Source of the DNA: Hydrogenimonas sp.
GTDB taxonomy: Bacteria; Campylobacterota; Campylobacteria; Campylobacterales; Hydrogenimonadaceae
Direction: 5' to 3'
DNA: 11,642 nt
Assembly (NCBI GenBank): GCA_015494675.1
Contig: WGAW01000073.1
Span: 1 to 11,642, forward strand
Of this stretch, positions 1-7,346 are shown in pieces. A program made the translations under genes and the position numbers. A model generated the notes under the pieces. It was not told where the DNA came from, made no database searches, and saw only the letters and a list, made by a program, of their open reading frames with translations. Numbering within the stretch: position 1 is the first letter of the stretch; every line of letters starts with the position of its first letter.

Positions 1-105
1 ATAACGTTCGAAGGTGTCGCCGGCAGCTGGGCGGGCATAGGAAAGCTAGGCAAGACGGTAGAGACCAATGCGAGCAAAAGCACGAATAGAAGGATAGAGT
101 GGTGA
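1..105 (+). CDS. C-terminal end of an unidentified protein, probably another minor (pseudo)pilin
   Basis: Frame 1 is open from the window edge for 34 codons and ends at a TGA at 103-105. The visible tail is polar, rich in Lys, Thr, Asn and Arg, and ends in IEW. It has no recognisable domain. Its stop overlaps the GTG start of the next gene in a GTGA tetranucleotide, so the two are very likely co-translated. The following three genes resemble GspI/J/K or PilV/W/X, so a GspH/FimU-like minor pseudopilin is the natural guess for this position. That guess rests on context only; nothing in the 34 residues proves it. Confidence 0.55.
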   Translation: MTFEGVAGSWAGIGKLGKTVETNASKSTNRRIEW

Positions 106-797
106 GAAGGGGATTCTCTATGATAGAGCTTATCGTCTCTATCGTAGTTATCGGTATAGCTTTCATGAGCATACCTCTGATCCTGACTGAAACATCCAAA
201 AATGTGGAGACCTCTTTCAGGCAGGAGGCGGTCATGGCCGGCCTGACCCAGGTCGTCAACATCATGAGCTACAGGTGGGACGAGCAGGAGACGAACGAGA
301 GTCTCAACGGAAGCTACGCAAAAATTCTCGATACCGCCTATACATCGTCGCTCGGGTGCATAAATTTTGCGGACGGAAGGCGCAGGATAGGAAATTTCAA
401 AGGCAAGGCGAGGCGGAAATGCTACAACACCCCCAGATGGGCGACCCCTCCGTCGGCTCTCGGCAGCGACTCCGGTGATCTCGACGATATAGACGATCTT
501 GTAAGCGGCGACAGCGTACTCATAAGCAGCGAAGGCAACAACTCAGAAGACTACAAAAGATCCTACTCCTCGACTATAACGGTCTCCTACATTTCCGACA
601 ATCTCGACCCGACCACCTATTATGCGGCCAGCGAGATCAACGGCACCATAAATAGCGCCCCGGTAACCAACATCTCCACGAGCATCAAGATGATCGCCTC
701 TACCGTAACGTCGCAAGACGGCGATACGATCAAGCTCGTAGCGTTCAGCGCCAATATAGGAGAGGTGAGTTACCTCTCAAGGAGGGTAGCGCCGTGA
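102..797 (+). CDS. Prepilin-type protein, GspI/PilV-like minor pseudopilin
   Basis: The 231-residue protein begins with a short basic leader and a textbook prepilin peptidase site: MRRG, cleavage, then FSMIEL. Gly is at -1, Phe at +1 and Glu at +5. A hydrophobic helix (about residues 8-28) follows, which would anchor the subunit in the inner membrane and pack into the pilus core. The rest is a polar, Ser/Thr/Asp-rich globular domain with two cysteines (about residues 85 and 106) that could form a disulfide. I chose GTG at 102, not the in-frame GTG at 99, because it forms a GTGA overlap with the upstream stop and lies 7 nt after AGGA. The helix and the gene order suggest the PilV/GspI type. 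Whether it serves a type IV pilus or a type II secretion or DNA-uptake pseudopilus cannot be told here. Confidence 0.8.
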   Translation: MRRGFSMIELIVSIVVIGIAFMSIPLILTETSKNVETSFRQEAVMAGLTQVVNIMSYRWDEQETNESLNGSYAKILDTAYTSSLGCINFADGRRRIGNFKGKARRKCYNTPRWATPPSALGSDSGDLDDIDDLVSGDSVLISSEGNNSEDYKRSYSSTITVSYISDNLDPTTYYAASEINGTINSAPVTNISTSIKMIASTVTSQDGDTIKLVAFSANIGEVSYLSRRVAP

Positions 798-1696
798 AAT
801 TGGTGCGAAGGGCGTTTACACTTGTCGAACTCGTCTTTGTCATCATGGTCTTCGGCATAATCGCCGCCATCGGCTCGGAAGTCTACGTAAAGATTTACGA
901 AAACTATCTGATCACGAGGTCGATGAACTCCCTGCAGACGAAAACGGAGACGGCTCTCGAACAGATCGCAAAGAGGCTGCAGTACCGTATAAAGTCTTCG
1001 GTAATCGGGGTCAAATCGGACCTGAGTACGTTTATAGCCGCCTCAGACCCCGATATGGACGACAACTACACGATACTCGAATGGATCGGCTACGACGAAA
1101 CGGGCCTAAAAGGCGTCTACGATCCGGCAATGAACTACTTCGTTCCGGGATGGAGCGGTTTTATCGACCTCGAAGCTTCTTCCGGCATAGTTCTCTCTAC
1201 GCCCGGCAGCAGGCTATTGAGTCTTGACAACATAATAAAAAAGCTCTCCGACAACAACTCCACCATAGCCGACGCCGCTATAATATTTCCGGATACCTGG
1301 GGCGACTTCAACATATCCAAATACGGCTGGCACGGTAACAGCAGCGATTATGACTACAACGTAAGCGTCATAGACGACACCCATTTGCAAATAACCGATC
1401 TGAACCCGCCGGCAGAGATATATGAGCGGTACAAACTGGTCTGGACGGCATTCGCTATAGCGCCCGATCCGATCAACTGCAAAAGAGAGTGCGACCTTGT
1501 ACTCTACTGGAACTACCAACCGTGGCACGGTGAACAGTTCGACACGGCGCCGAACGTATTCAAAAATCTTCTTGTGGAGAATGTCACTACGTTCAAATTC
1601 AGGCAAGACGGCGACGTCATGCGTATAAAGCTGTGTGCGGGCGAAAGGGTGGTAGACAACAACATCTCGGTATGCAAAGAGAAGGTGGTGTTCTGA
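794..1696 (+). CDS. Prepilin-type protein, GspJ/PilW-like minor pseudopilin
   Basis: This 300-residue protein has an N-terminal prepilin motif, RRA followed by FTLVEL. Glu is at +5, but Ala replaces Gly at -1, which prepilin peptidases can tolerate. The hydrophobic helix spans about residues 8-28. A long amphipathic stretch and a large globular domain rich in Asp, Asn, Trp and Tyr follow. Four cysteines in the last quarter (an NCKREC pair, then two near the C-terminus) suggest structural disulfides in the periplasm. The size and the position after a PilV/GspI-like gene fit the GspJ/PilW class, the largest of the ordinary minor pilins. The GTG start overlaps the previous stop (GTGA) and has a strong GGAGGG ribosome binding site at 781-786. 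The stop overlaps the next ATG by one base. Confidence 0.8.
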   Translation: MKLVRRAFTLVELVFVIMVFGIIAAIGSEVYVKIYENYLITRSMNSLQTKTETALEQIAKRLQYRIKSSVIGVKSDLSTFIAASDPDMDDNYTILEWIGYDETGLKGVYDPAMNYFVPGWSGFIDLEASSGIVLSTPGSRLLSLDNIIKKLSDNNSTIADAAIIFPDTWGDFNISKYGWHGNSSDYDYNVSVIDDTHLQITDLNPPAEIYERYKLVWTAFAIAPDPINCKRECDLVLYWNYQPWHGEQFDTAPNVFKNLLVENVTTFKFRQDGDVMRIKLCAGERVVDNNISVCKEKVVF

Positions 1697-2127
1697 TGCG
1701 CAGCGGATTCACACTCCTTTCGGCGATCTTCCTGATGGTGCTCATAGCGGTGCTAATGATGCTTACACTCTCGCTCTCTTCGCAGACGACGAAACAGACT
1801 AGCGACCTCTACCTGAGAGAGCAGGCGCAGCTGCTTGCAAAAAGCTCCACCGAACTCGCACTGTTGGCGATATCGGCCCACGACAACACCGTCGACTGTA
1901 TAAACGAGATGAACCTGGACTACCCGGGTGTCGGAACGGGATACAAGATAAATATGAAACTCTTCTACATGGGAAACGGAATGCCCGCATCGTGCAACCT
2001 CCTAGACAACTTCATCTTAACCGCCGACTCGAACGGCACCGTCTTGATCGATACGACCGTAACCTACAGGGACGCCGAGACAAACGAGACGGTACGATTC
2101 CACCGCCGCACAATACAAAAGCCTTAA
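1696..2127 (+). CDS. Short prepilin-like protein lacking Glu+5, GspK/PilX-like
   Basis: The 143-residue product starts MRSG, then FTLLSAIFLMVLIAVLMM. This is a prepilin-type leader and helix, but Ser sits at +5 where most pilins have Glu. Loss of Glu+5 is typical of the tip subunits GspK and PilX, and this gene occupies their place, after I/V-like and J/W-like genes. The segment after the helix is rich in Ala, Gln and Thr, as in PilX. The C-terminal part holds two cysteines and a short predicted beta domain. At 143 residues it is far smaller than classical GspK (about 300), so PilX-like is the closer comparison. I chose ATG at 1696, which overlaps the upstream TGA (TGATG) and follows a GAAGGTGG-type ribosome binding site. 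An in-frame ATG at 1633 would add 21 polar residues ahead of the leader and is unlikely. Confidence 0.75.
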   Translation: MRSGFTLLSAIFLMVLIAVLMMLTLSLSSQTTKQTSDLYLREQAQLLAKSSTELALLAISAHDNTVDCINEMNLDYPGVGTGYKINMKLFYMGNGMPASCNLLDNFILTADSNGTVLIDTTVTYRDAETNETVRFHRRTIQKP

Positions 2128-2136
2128 GCCACTGTT

Positions 2137-2145
2137 TGATACAAT
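2137..2145 (+). promoter_or_regulatory. Extended -10 promoter for hpf
   Basis: The 51-nt gap before hpf contains TGATACAAT, matching the extended -10 form TGnTAnAAT except for C at the third hexamer position. No convincing -35 hexamer is seen 17 bp upstream; in Campylobacterota the -35 is usually poorly conserved. Transcription would start near 2152, leaving a short leader before the ribosome binding site. This would allow hpf to be expressed apart from the pilin genes. Confidence 0.5.
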
Positions 2146-2164
2146 GTCGCTGAACACACTATTT

Positions 2165-2171
2165 AAAGGAG
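2165..2171 (+). promoter_or_regulatory. Ribosome binding site of hpf
   Basis: AAAGGAG lies 7 nt before the ATG at 2179 and is among the best Shine-Dalgarno matches in the window. It fixes the hpf start and suggests efficient translation. Confidence 0.7.
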
Positions 2172-2178
2172 TTATACG

Positions 2179-2718
2179 ATGAATATCAGCATCGTTGGTC
2201 GCCATTTCGAGCTGACCGATGCCATAAAAGACCATATCGAAAACGCTATTGACGGTCTGAAAAAGTACAATCTCGACATCATCTCAACCCGTGTCGTAAT
2301 AGATGCGGACGAGAGGAACGGAAAGAAGGGTTACAGCGTCGAGTTCGTAATCCACATGGCAAACAAAAATACGGTAGTGATCCGCCAGAAAGACAAGGAT
2401 GTCTACGCCGCCGTAGATCTCGCGATAGATCGCGCGCAGAAGGTCCTCAGACGACACCACGACAAAGTGACGGAGCACAAGTCTGTCCGGCCGGACGAGC
2501 TTGCTGCCGCTCACGAAGCGGAGATAGCGGCGGCACTTGCCGACGATTCGGACGAGATAGTACCTATGGAGCTCGACCTCTACAAGCCTCTCGAGATAGA
2601 AGAGGCGCTAAATATGCTAAAAGCGTCTCCGGACAAACAGTTCATCGTATTCAACGATATAGACGGGAAAATGCGCGTACTCTACAGACGCGGAGACGGG
2701 CGTTTCGGACTCTACTGA
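2179..2718 (+). CDS. hpf: Ribosome hibernation promoting factor, long form
   Basis: The 179-residue protein has an N-terminal S30AE/YfiA domain (about residues 1-100). It starts MNISIVGRHFELTDAI and contains the usual basic surface near its end (RAQKVLRRHHDK). An acidic, Ala-rich linker (about 105-128) follows. The C-terminal domain (about 131-179) has the long-HPF signature, including QFIVFNDIDGKMRVLYRR and a final GLY. In this family the N-terminal domain sits in the decoding channel of the 30S subunit. The C-terminal domain dimerises to join two 70S ribosomes into an inactive 100S particle in stationary phase or under stress. The gene has its own predicted promoter and strong ribosome binding site. 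Its last 7 nt overlap the end of recG on the other strand. Identification is secure. Confidence 0.93.
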   Translation: MNISIVGRHFELTDAIKDHIENAIDGLKKYNLDIISTRVVIDADERNGKKGYSVEFVIHMANKNTVVIRQKDKDVYAAVDLAIDRAQKVLRRHHDKVTEHKSVRPDELAAAHEAEIAAALADDSDEIVPMELDLYKPLEIEEALNMLKASPDKQFIVFNDIDGKMRVLYRRGDGRFGLY

Positions 2719-4532
2719 GACCGGAGCCGGCGCGTATAGCGCCCGCTCGCCTCTTTCGCCCTCTTTACGATCCCTTCGTCTTCGGCCATATCGAGCCACA
2801 GAAACTCCTTTCCGCTCTGAATCTTTCCTCCCAAAATATCGCCCGATCTTCTGAACTTCAGATCGAGTCTTGCAATCTCGAAACCGTCCTTCGTCTTGAT
2901 GAAAGCTTTAAGCCTCTCGTTGTCGGGGGTATTGGTAAACAGAAAACAGTAGCTCTTCAGACCGGTCCTGCCCACGCGCCCTCTGAGCTGATGCAGCGTG
3001 GAGAGCCCCATCCTTTCGGCCCCGGCTATAACGATAGTTGAGAGCCTGTGTAGAGAGATGCCTACCTCTATGACGGTAGTAGATAGCAGAATACTCCCTC
3101 TTTGCGCAAACTCCTGCAGCACCTCCTCTTTGAGCCTGTCTCTGCCGTGGGTAACGTAGACTCCGTCGAAGTTACTCCTCCAGAACTTCTCGCTCTCTTC
3201 GAGGGAGAGGTAGCCGATATGTTCACTCTCCTCCACAAGGGGGTAGACCACGAGCACCTGCCTCCCTTCGGCTATCTCCTTTTCTATATGCTCTTTCACC
3301 TTTGCGAAATCGCGTCTGCCTACGATTTCGCTCTTCACATCCTTCGCGAAAGGGGTGGACCCTATCAGCGAAATATCTATCAGCGCAGAATCGAGCATCG
3401 CCTGTGTTCTTGGAATCGGTGTAGCCGAAAACTGCAGGTAGTGGGGTCTTCTTTTGCCGTCGGAGTGGAAATTTTCCAACATTTTGCGCTGCTCGGTACC
3501 GAAACGGTGCTGCTCATCCACCATAATCAGGTCCGCTTCGGGCAGATCCCTGTAAAGAATGGCGTGCGTTCCTACGATAAAGTGAGCACTCGAGGGGTCG
3601 CCCCTTTCGCCGCCCTGGGTGACGAGCGCTATATCGACATACTCGGGAAGCCACTTTTTCGCCTCTTCGTAGAGCTGTCTGGCAAGTATGGAAGTGGGTG
3701 CCATCAGTATCGACCTGTGCGGGTAGGCTATCATTGCGGCGGCCAGAATCACCATCGTCTTCCCCGACCCGACATCCCCTACCACCATGCGCCTTGCAGC
3801 GGCCGGGCCGCGCAGATCCGCGGCTATATCCGAAACAGCCCTCTTCTGCCCTTCGGTCAACTCGAACGAAAGCCTCTCCAAAAAGGGCCCGATACTCCCT
3901 TTCAGGGCTCTTTTGGCCTCGAACCTTATCCGTTTGACGCGCATTCTCGAGAAGTAGTCGAACGCCTCGGCATATTTCAGAGCCTCCAGAGTTTTAGGGC
4001 CGATTCCCCCATGTTTCCGGTAGAGCTCAAGCCACTTCCCGTCCGGTCTGTGGGCCCTCGTAATCAGCTCTGCCGCTCCCTTCTCGAGCCCCTCCTCCAC
4101 AAGACTCTCCACACTCACGAGCTCCTCTACGATCCTCCTGTAGATATCCTGCCTCATTTTGCACCTGTATCGTGGAACTATTTTACCGGTTTTAGAGACG
4201 ATTTTCGGGTTCGTCATACGAAGCTTCCCTCCAAAGAGCTCCACCCTGCCCTGAAGAAAGTGCCTCGTACCGGGTTTGAAGAGTGCAATGTGGTAAGGTT
4301 TGGGGTGAAAGACGGATATCTCTATAACCCGCTCGCTCGCGGGGCTCCTGACAGCGACCCGTAGCCTTTTGGGGAGTCTTGTTACAGAGAGAACCTCCGC
4401 CTCAATAGTATTTGTCTTCGAAATCTCCACTCTCTCGCTGAGCCTTGTATCGCTATATGAGTGCGGGATGTTTATAGCCAGCTCTATTAGCGACGAGAAT
4501 CCGGCTTTTGCAAGAGCCTCACTTTTTCTCAT
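2712..4532 (-). CDS. recG: ATP-dependent DNA helicase RecG
   Basis: This 606-residue superfamily 2 helicase remodels stalled replication forks and Holliday junctions. The N-terminal part (to about 225) corresponds to the wedge/OB region. Helicase motifs then follow in order: Walker A GDVGSGKT (252-259), Walker B DEQH (339-342), SATPIPRT (369-376) and QLRGRVGR (515-522). Near the C-terminus, RRSGDILGG and IQSG correspond to the RecG translocation (TRG) region, where other bacteria have RGPG. It is shorter than the E. coli protein (693 residues), mainly at the N-terminus. ATG at 4532 is the only upstream start: an in-frame TGA lies nine codons before it with no start codon between. It overlaps the end of the M16 gene by 14 nt and has no clear Shine-Dalgarno sequence, so translation probably depends on coupling. 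Confidence 0.93.
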   Translation of the reverse strand: MRKSEALAKAGFSSLIELAINIPHSYSDTRLSERVEISKTNTIEAEVLSVTRLPKRLRVAVRSPASERVIEISVFHPKPYHIALFKPGTRHFLQGRVELFGGKLRMTNPKIVSKTGKIVPRYRCKMRQDIYRRIVEELVSVESLVEEGLEKGAAELITRAHRPDGKWLELYRKHGGIGPKTLEALKYAEAFDYFSRMRVKRIRFEAKRALKGSIGPFLERLSFELTEGQKRAVSDIAADLRGPAAARRMVVGDVGSGKTMVILAAAMIAYPHRSILMAPTSILARQLYEEAKKWLPEYVDIALVTQGGERGDPSSAHFIVGTHAILYRDLPEADLIMVDEQHRFGTEQRKMLENFHSDGKRRPHYLQFSATPIPRTQAMLDSALIDISLIGSTPFAKDVKSEIVGRRDFAKVKEHIEKEIAEGRQVLVVYPLVEESEHIGYLSLEESEKFWRSNFDGVYVTHGRDRLKEEVLQEFAQRGSILLSTTVIEVGISLHRLSTIVIAGAERMGLSTLHQLRGRVGRTGLKSYCFLFTNTPDNERLKAFIKTKDGFEIARLDLKFRRSGDILGGKIQSGKEFLWLDMAEDEGIVKRAKEASGRYTRRLRSQ

Positions 4533-5766
4533 CTGTGATGATGGCGAAAGAGAGCTTCAGTATCTCCGGGTGCGATTTTATAAAAGCGTTGAGATCTTCG
4601 AGTTTCAGAGCCTCTATAAGCTCCAACTCCCTTTTTGTGTAGCCCAGCCCGAGACCTTTGTAGTATTCGTTGAAGGCTCGGCCCAGACGCTGCGAAAGTG
4701 TCTCGTTTCTAAGCGGCTCCGAGCCGAGCAGGAACATCTTCGCATCCTCCAGCTCCTTTTCGCTGACTCCCTTTTCGACGAAATCGGCGATCACCTCTTT
4801 GACGACCTTTACGGCCTCATCCCGGCTCTCGAGCTTTGTCTGCAGATAGCCGCTGAAGTAGCTGCTGCTCCTGTTCAGAACGATCCTGCCGTATGCTGAA
4901 TAGGCAAGCCCCCTCTTTACTCTCACCTCCTCCATCAGCCTGCTTCCGAAACCGCTGCTTCCCAGTATGAAAGCGGCCACTTTCGCCTTGTATCGTTTCG
5001 GATCGTCCACACGCATATCGAACGGGGAACCGAAATAGATGTAGGCCTGGTCGGTAGCCCTCTTTTCGCTCTCGGTTTTTGCGGCATCGCTCGCTTTGAA
5101 GTACGGAAGCGGCTCCGCCTCTCCCGCATCGAGACTCTTCAGGGCACCTTTTGCATACTCCTTCGCCTCTTCGAGCGTCATCGCTCCTCCTATAACCACA
5201 ATTGCACGGCGAAGGACCAGATGCTCTTTCAAGAATCTCCTGACCTGCTCCAGCTTCAGAGACTCTATCGCCTCTACGGTTCCGTCCGCAGGATCGGCAA
5301 GCGGCGTACCTTCGAAGAGGAGTTTTTTAAGAAGCAGACTCGCCTGGTAGTCGTAGTCGCTCTCTTTGCGCATCAATGAGCCTATGGTCGTCGCCTGTAC
5401 CTTTTTAAAACTTTTAGGCGTAAGGTTCGGGTCTTGCAGGAGTGACGAGAAGAGTTCGACCCCTTTTGCGAACTCCTCCTTCAGACTGCCAAGTTCGAAG
5501 ACGAACGTCTCCGTTCCCGTATGTGCGCTTAGGCTAATCGCCCTCTCTTCGAGCGCTTTGGCGAAACCCGTACTGCCGAGGGTTTTGGTGCCTTCGTTCA
5601 TCATCCTGGCCGAAAACTTCGCCAGGCCGGCATGCCCATCGTCCGCCAGAGAGCCGCTGTAGCCGAAAACCACCTGCATGGAGGCTATGGGCAGAAGCCT
5701 CTCCTCCTCGAAAATAATAGGGACTTCGACGCCGTTTATCTCAACTTTGTCCAGCAAAGCACTCAT
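4519..5766 (-). CDS. M16-family peptidase-like protein without the zinc motif (probable non-catalytic subunit)
   Basis: The 415-residue protein has the two-domain M16B fold. The N-terminal domain contains GLAKFSARM, where active enzymes have G-x-A-HxxEH-M. Lys50, Ala53 and Arg54 replace the zinc-binding and catalytic His, Glu and His, so it should not hydrolyse peptides alone. The C-terminal domain keeps VKRGLAYSAYG with the conserved Arg285/Tyr289 pair, which in M16B heterodimers contributes substrate binding. This matches the non-catalytic partner of a two-subunit peptidase; no partner gene lies in this window. I preferred ATG at 5766 because AAGGAG lies 5 nt upstream. An in-frame ATG at 5820 would add 18 residues with a basic start and hydrophobic core, a possible signal peptide, so cell location is open. 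The gene lies between mqnC and recG. Confidence 0.85.
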   Translation of the reverse strand: MSALLDKVEINGVEVPIIFEEERLLPIASMQVVFGYSGSLADDGHAGLAKFSARMMNEGTKTLGSTGFAKALEERAISLSAHTGTETFVFELGSLKEEFAKGVELFSSLLQDPNLTPKSFKKVQATTIGSLMRKESDYDYQASLLLKKLLFEGTPLADPADGTVEAIESLKLEQVRRFLKEHLVLRRAIVVIGGAMTLEEAKEYAKGALKSLDAGEAEPLPYFKASDAAKTESEKRATDQAYIYFGSPFDMRVDDPKRYKAKVAAFILGSSGFGSRLMEEVRVKRGLAYSAYGRIVLNRSSSYFSGYLQTKLESRDEAVKVVKEVIADFVEKGVSEKELEDAKMFLLGSEPLRNETLSQRLGRAFNEYYKGLGLGYTKRELELIEALKLEDLNAFIKSHPEILKLSFAIITDEKK

Positions 5767-5771
5767 TAAAA

Positions 5772-5777
5772 CTCCTT
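5772..5777 (-). promoter_or_regulatory. Ribosome binding site deciding the M16 start
   Basis: On the minus strand AAGGAG stands 5 nt before ATG 5766. Codons between the alternative ATG 5820 and this site are AT-rich at third positions, unlike the rest of the gene. This favours the shorter protein. The longer form still has weaker GAGG and GGA elements upstream and cannot be excluded. Confidence 0.55.
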
Positions 5778-5858
5778 GAAAAAGCGTCAGAAACAGAACT
5801 AAGCTTTTAAACACTCTCATATTTCCACAACCTCTTCGGCGATCTTGACGTCCGGTGC

Positions 5859-5884
5859 GCTTTTAGAGCCGCAAACTCAAAAGC
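5859..5884 (-). other. Intercistronic RNA hairpin after mqnC
   Basis: Six bases after the mqnC stop the minus strand can fold as GCUUUU-GAGU, loop UUGCG, GCUC-U-AAAAGC. This gives 10 pairs, one of them G-U, with a single bulged U. No U tract follows, so it is not a standard intrinsic terminator. In a transcript running from mqnC into the M16 gene it could be a processing, stability or partial termination element. It sits in the only gap longer than 100 nt within the kdsA-to-recG gene run. Confidence 0.45.
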
Positions 5885-5889
5885 TGCGC

Positions 5890-6936
5890 TCAAAAGGTCT
5901 CCAGTATCTCGTAGGCTGTATTTCGCTTCGCGGGAGTTTCGCCGATATCTTTTATGAGGCGTATCATCTCCTCCTGATTCATTCGATTGGCGGCTCCGGC
6001 GGCTTTTACGACATTCTCTTCCATCATCGTGCTTCCAAGGTCGTTGGCGCCGTAAAGAAGGGCCATCTGGCCGATGTAGCTGCCCTGCGTAACCCATGAG
6101 CTCTGAATGTTTTTGAAGTTGTCGAGAAAGAGGCGGCTTACGGCCAAAAGCCGCAGATAGCGGTTCGGGCTCGTTTTGTGCGTGACTATCCCTTCGCGCT
6201 GCAGCTTCGTGTTGTACGGCTGGAAACTCCACATAATAAACGCCCTGAATCCGCCCGTTTCATCCTGCAGATTCCTGATCAGGTCCCAGTGCTCCACAAT
6301 CTCTTCGTCGCTCTCCACCGTTCCGAACATCATCGTGGCCGTCGACTTTATTCCGTTTTTGTGCGCAAGCCTGTGGACATTCAGCCAATCTTTCACATCT
6401 ATCTTCTTCGGCGCTATTATGTCCCGCACCCTGTCGCTCAGTATCTCGGCACCGGCTCCCGGAATCGAGCTGAGCCCTTTGGCGGCCAGCCTTTTGAGCA
6501 CCTCCTCGACACTTATACGCGAGACTTTGGCTATATAGTCGATCTCAACGGCGCTGAAGCCGTGTATCGTAACGGTAGGAAATTTTTTATGGATATGCTC
6601 TACAAGATCTTCGTACCACTCTATCTTGAGCTTCGGATGCACCCCGCCCTGAAAGAGAATCTGCGTTCCCCCTATCTCCAGGAGCTCTTCGATCTTACGG
6701 TCGATCTCTTCGAAACTGAGCACGTAGGCGTCGTCATCTTTGCCGTGCCTGTAGAATGCACAGAAGTTGCAGTCTACCCAGCATACGTTGGTATAGTTTA
6801 TGTTTCTGTCTACGACGAAGGTGGTTATCTTTTTCGGATGGAGCCTCTTTTTGACCTCGCTCGCCATCTCTCCGAGACTTTTGAGGTCGCCGTTTTTTAT
6901 GAGCTCGACAGCCTCCTCTTTGCTCATGCGGCTCAT
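5890..6936 (-). CDS. mqnC: Cyclic dehypoxanthine futalosine synthase, menaquinone biosynthesis
   Basis: This 348-residue radical SAM enzyme carries the CxxxCxxC iron-sulfur motif as CWVDCNFC (Cys52, Cys56, Cys59), preceded by NYTNV. The downstream GGTQILFQGGVHP, GAGAEILSDRVR and TMMFGTVES segments are typical of the MqnC/MqnE group. Overall length and the SWVTQG and GANDLGSTMMEENV regions favour MqnC over aminofutalosine synthase MqnE. It would cyclise dehypoxanthine futalosine on the futalosine route to menaquinone, the main respiratory quinone of Campylobacterota. ATG at 6936 overlaps the nusB stop as ATGA and follows AAAGGG at 9 nt. A second ATG at 6927 has a poorer site. The open frame extends further upstream, but only as an out-of-frame reading of nusB. 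The other mqn genes are not in this window. Confidence 0.9.
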   Translation of the reverse strand: MSRMSKEEAVELIKNGDLKSLGEMASEVKKRLHPKKITTFVVDRNINYTNVCWVDCNFCAFYRHGKDDDAYVLSFEEIDRKIEELLEIGGTQILFQGGVHPKLKIEWYEDLVEHIHKKFPTVTIHGFSAVEIDYIAKVSRISVEEVLKRLAAKGLSSIPGAGAEILSDRVRDIIAPKKIDVKDWLNVHRLAHKNGIKSTATMMFGTVESDEEIVEHWDLIRNLQDETGGFRAFIMWSFQPYNTKLQREGIVTHKTSPNRYLRLLAVSRLFLDNFKNIQSSWVTQGSYIGQMALLYGANDLGSTMMEENVVKAAGAANRMNQEEMIRLIKDIGETPAKRNTAYEILETF

Positions 6937-7346
6937 CTTTCGGCACCCTTTGCCGACTTCTCTATCGCATCGAGAACCCCGTTGACGAATTTCGGCGACT
7001 GGTCGCTGCCGAGCTCTTTGGCCAGTTCGACCGCTTCGTTGATTATTACGGCACGGTCGAGATCGGTATGGAGCAGTTCGTAGGTGCCGAGCCTCATGAT
7101 CGACTTGTCCACATGGTCGAGCCTCTCGAAATCCCAATCTTTGAGATGGTCTCTTATCTTTTTATCGATCTCCTCGAGGTGCCCGAGCACACCGTTGTAA
7201 AGACTCATGGCAAACTCCCTCTGCCTGTTTCTTATCTTCTTCTCCTCCAGCAGCTCTTCGGCGAAGCGCTCCACCTCCGGGTTGCCTATGTCGTGGGCGT
7301 AAAGGAGTCCGATGACTGCGCTTCTGGATTGGTGACGGGTGGCCAT
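6933..7346 (-). CDS. nusB: Transcription antitermination factor NusB
   Basis: The 137-residue all-alpha protein matches NusB throughout. It begins [17 protein letters not shown], and the family signature region near the C-terminus reads INEAVELAKELG, then KFVNGVLDAI. NusB with NusE (S10) binds boxA RNA in rRNA leaders and supports antitermination and rRNA processing. It is translated right after ribH: the ribH TAA shares one base with its ATG (TAATG), and GGAG lies 5 nt upstream. The ribH-nusB pairing is common across bacteria. Its end overlaps mqnC by 4 nt. Confidence 0.92.
   Translation of the reverse strand: MATRHQSRSAVIGLLYAHDIGNPEVERFAEELLEEKKIRNRQREFAMSLYNGVLGHLEEIDKKIRDHLKDWDFERLDHVDKSIMRLGTYELLHTDLDRAVIINEAVELAKELGSDQSPKFVNGVLDAIEKSAKGAER

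Noticed and set aside
1214..1606. A 130-codon minus-strand frame under the second pilin gene
   Set aside because: It is opposite a gene with a clear prepilin signal, has no convincing ribosome binding site and no domain.
3102..4364. A 420-codon open frame on the plus strand
   Set aside because: It lies wholly inside recG, whose helicase motifs are all intact. The translation is rich in Arg, His and Pro without domains, the usual look of an antisense shadow in GC-rich DNA.
5817..5880. Selenocysteine-type readthrough giving a short protein with VCGSKSAP before the M16 gene
   Set aside because: There is no SECIS-like element that I can support, and reading through the upstream TGA leads only into an out-of-frame part of mqnC.
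6178..7083. A 301-codon open frame on the plus strand
   Set aside because: It is antisense to mqnC and nusB, both clearly identified. The product has no recognisable motif.
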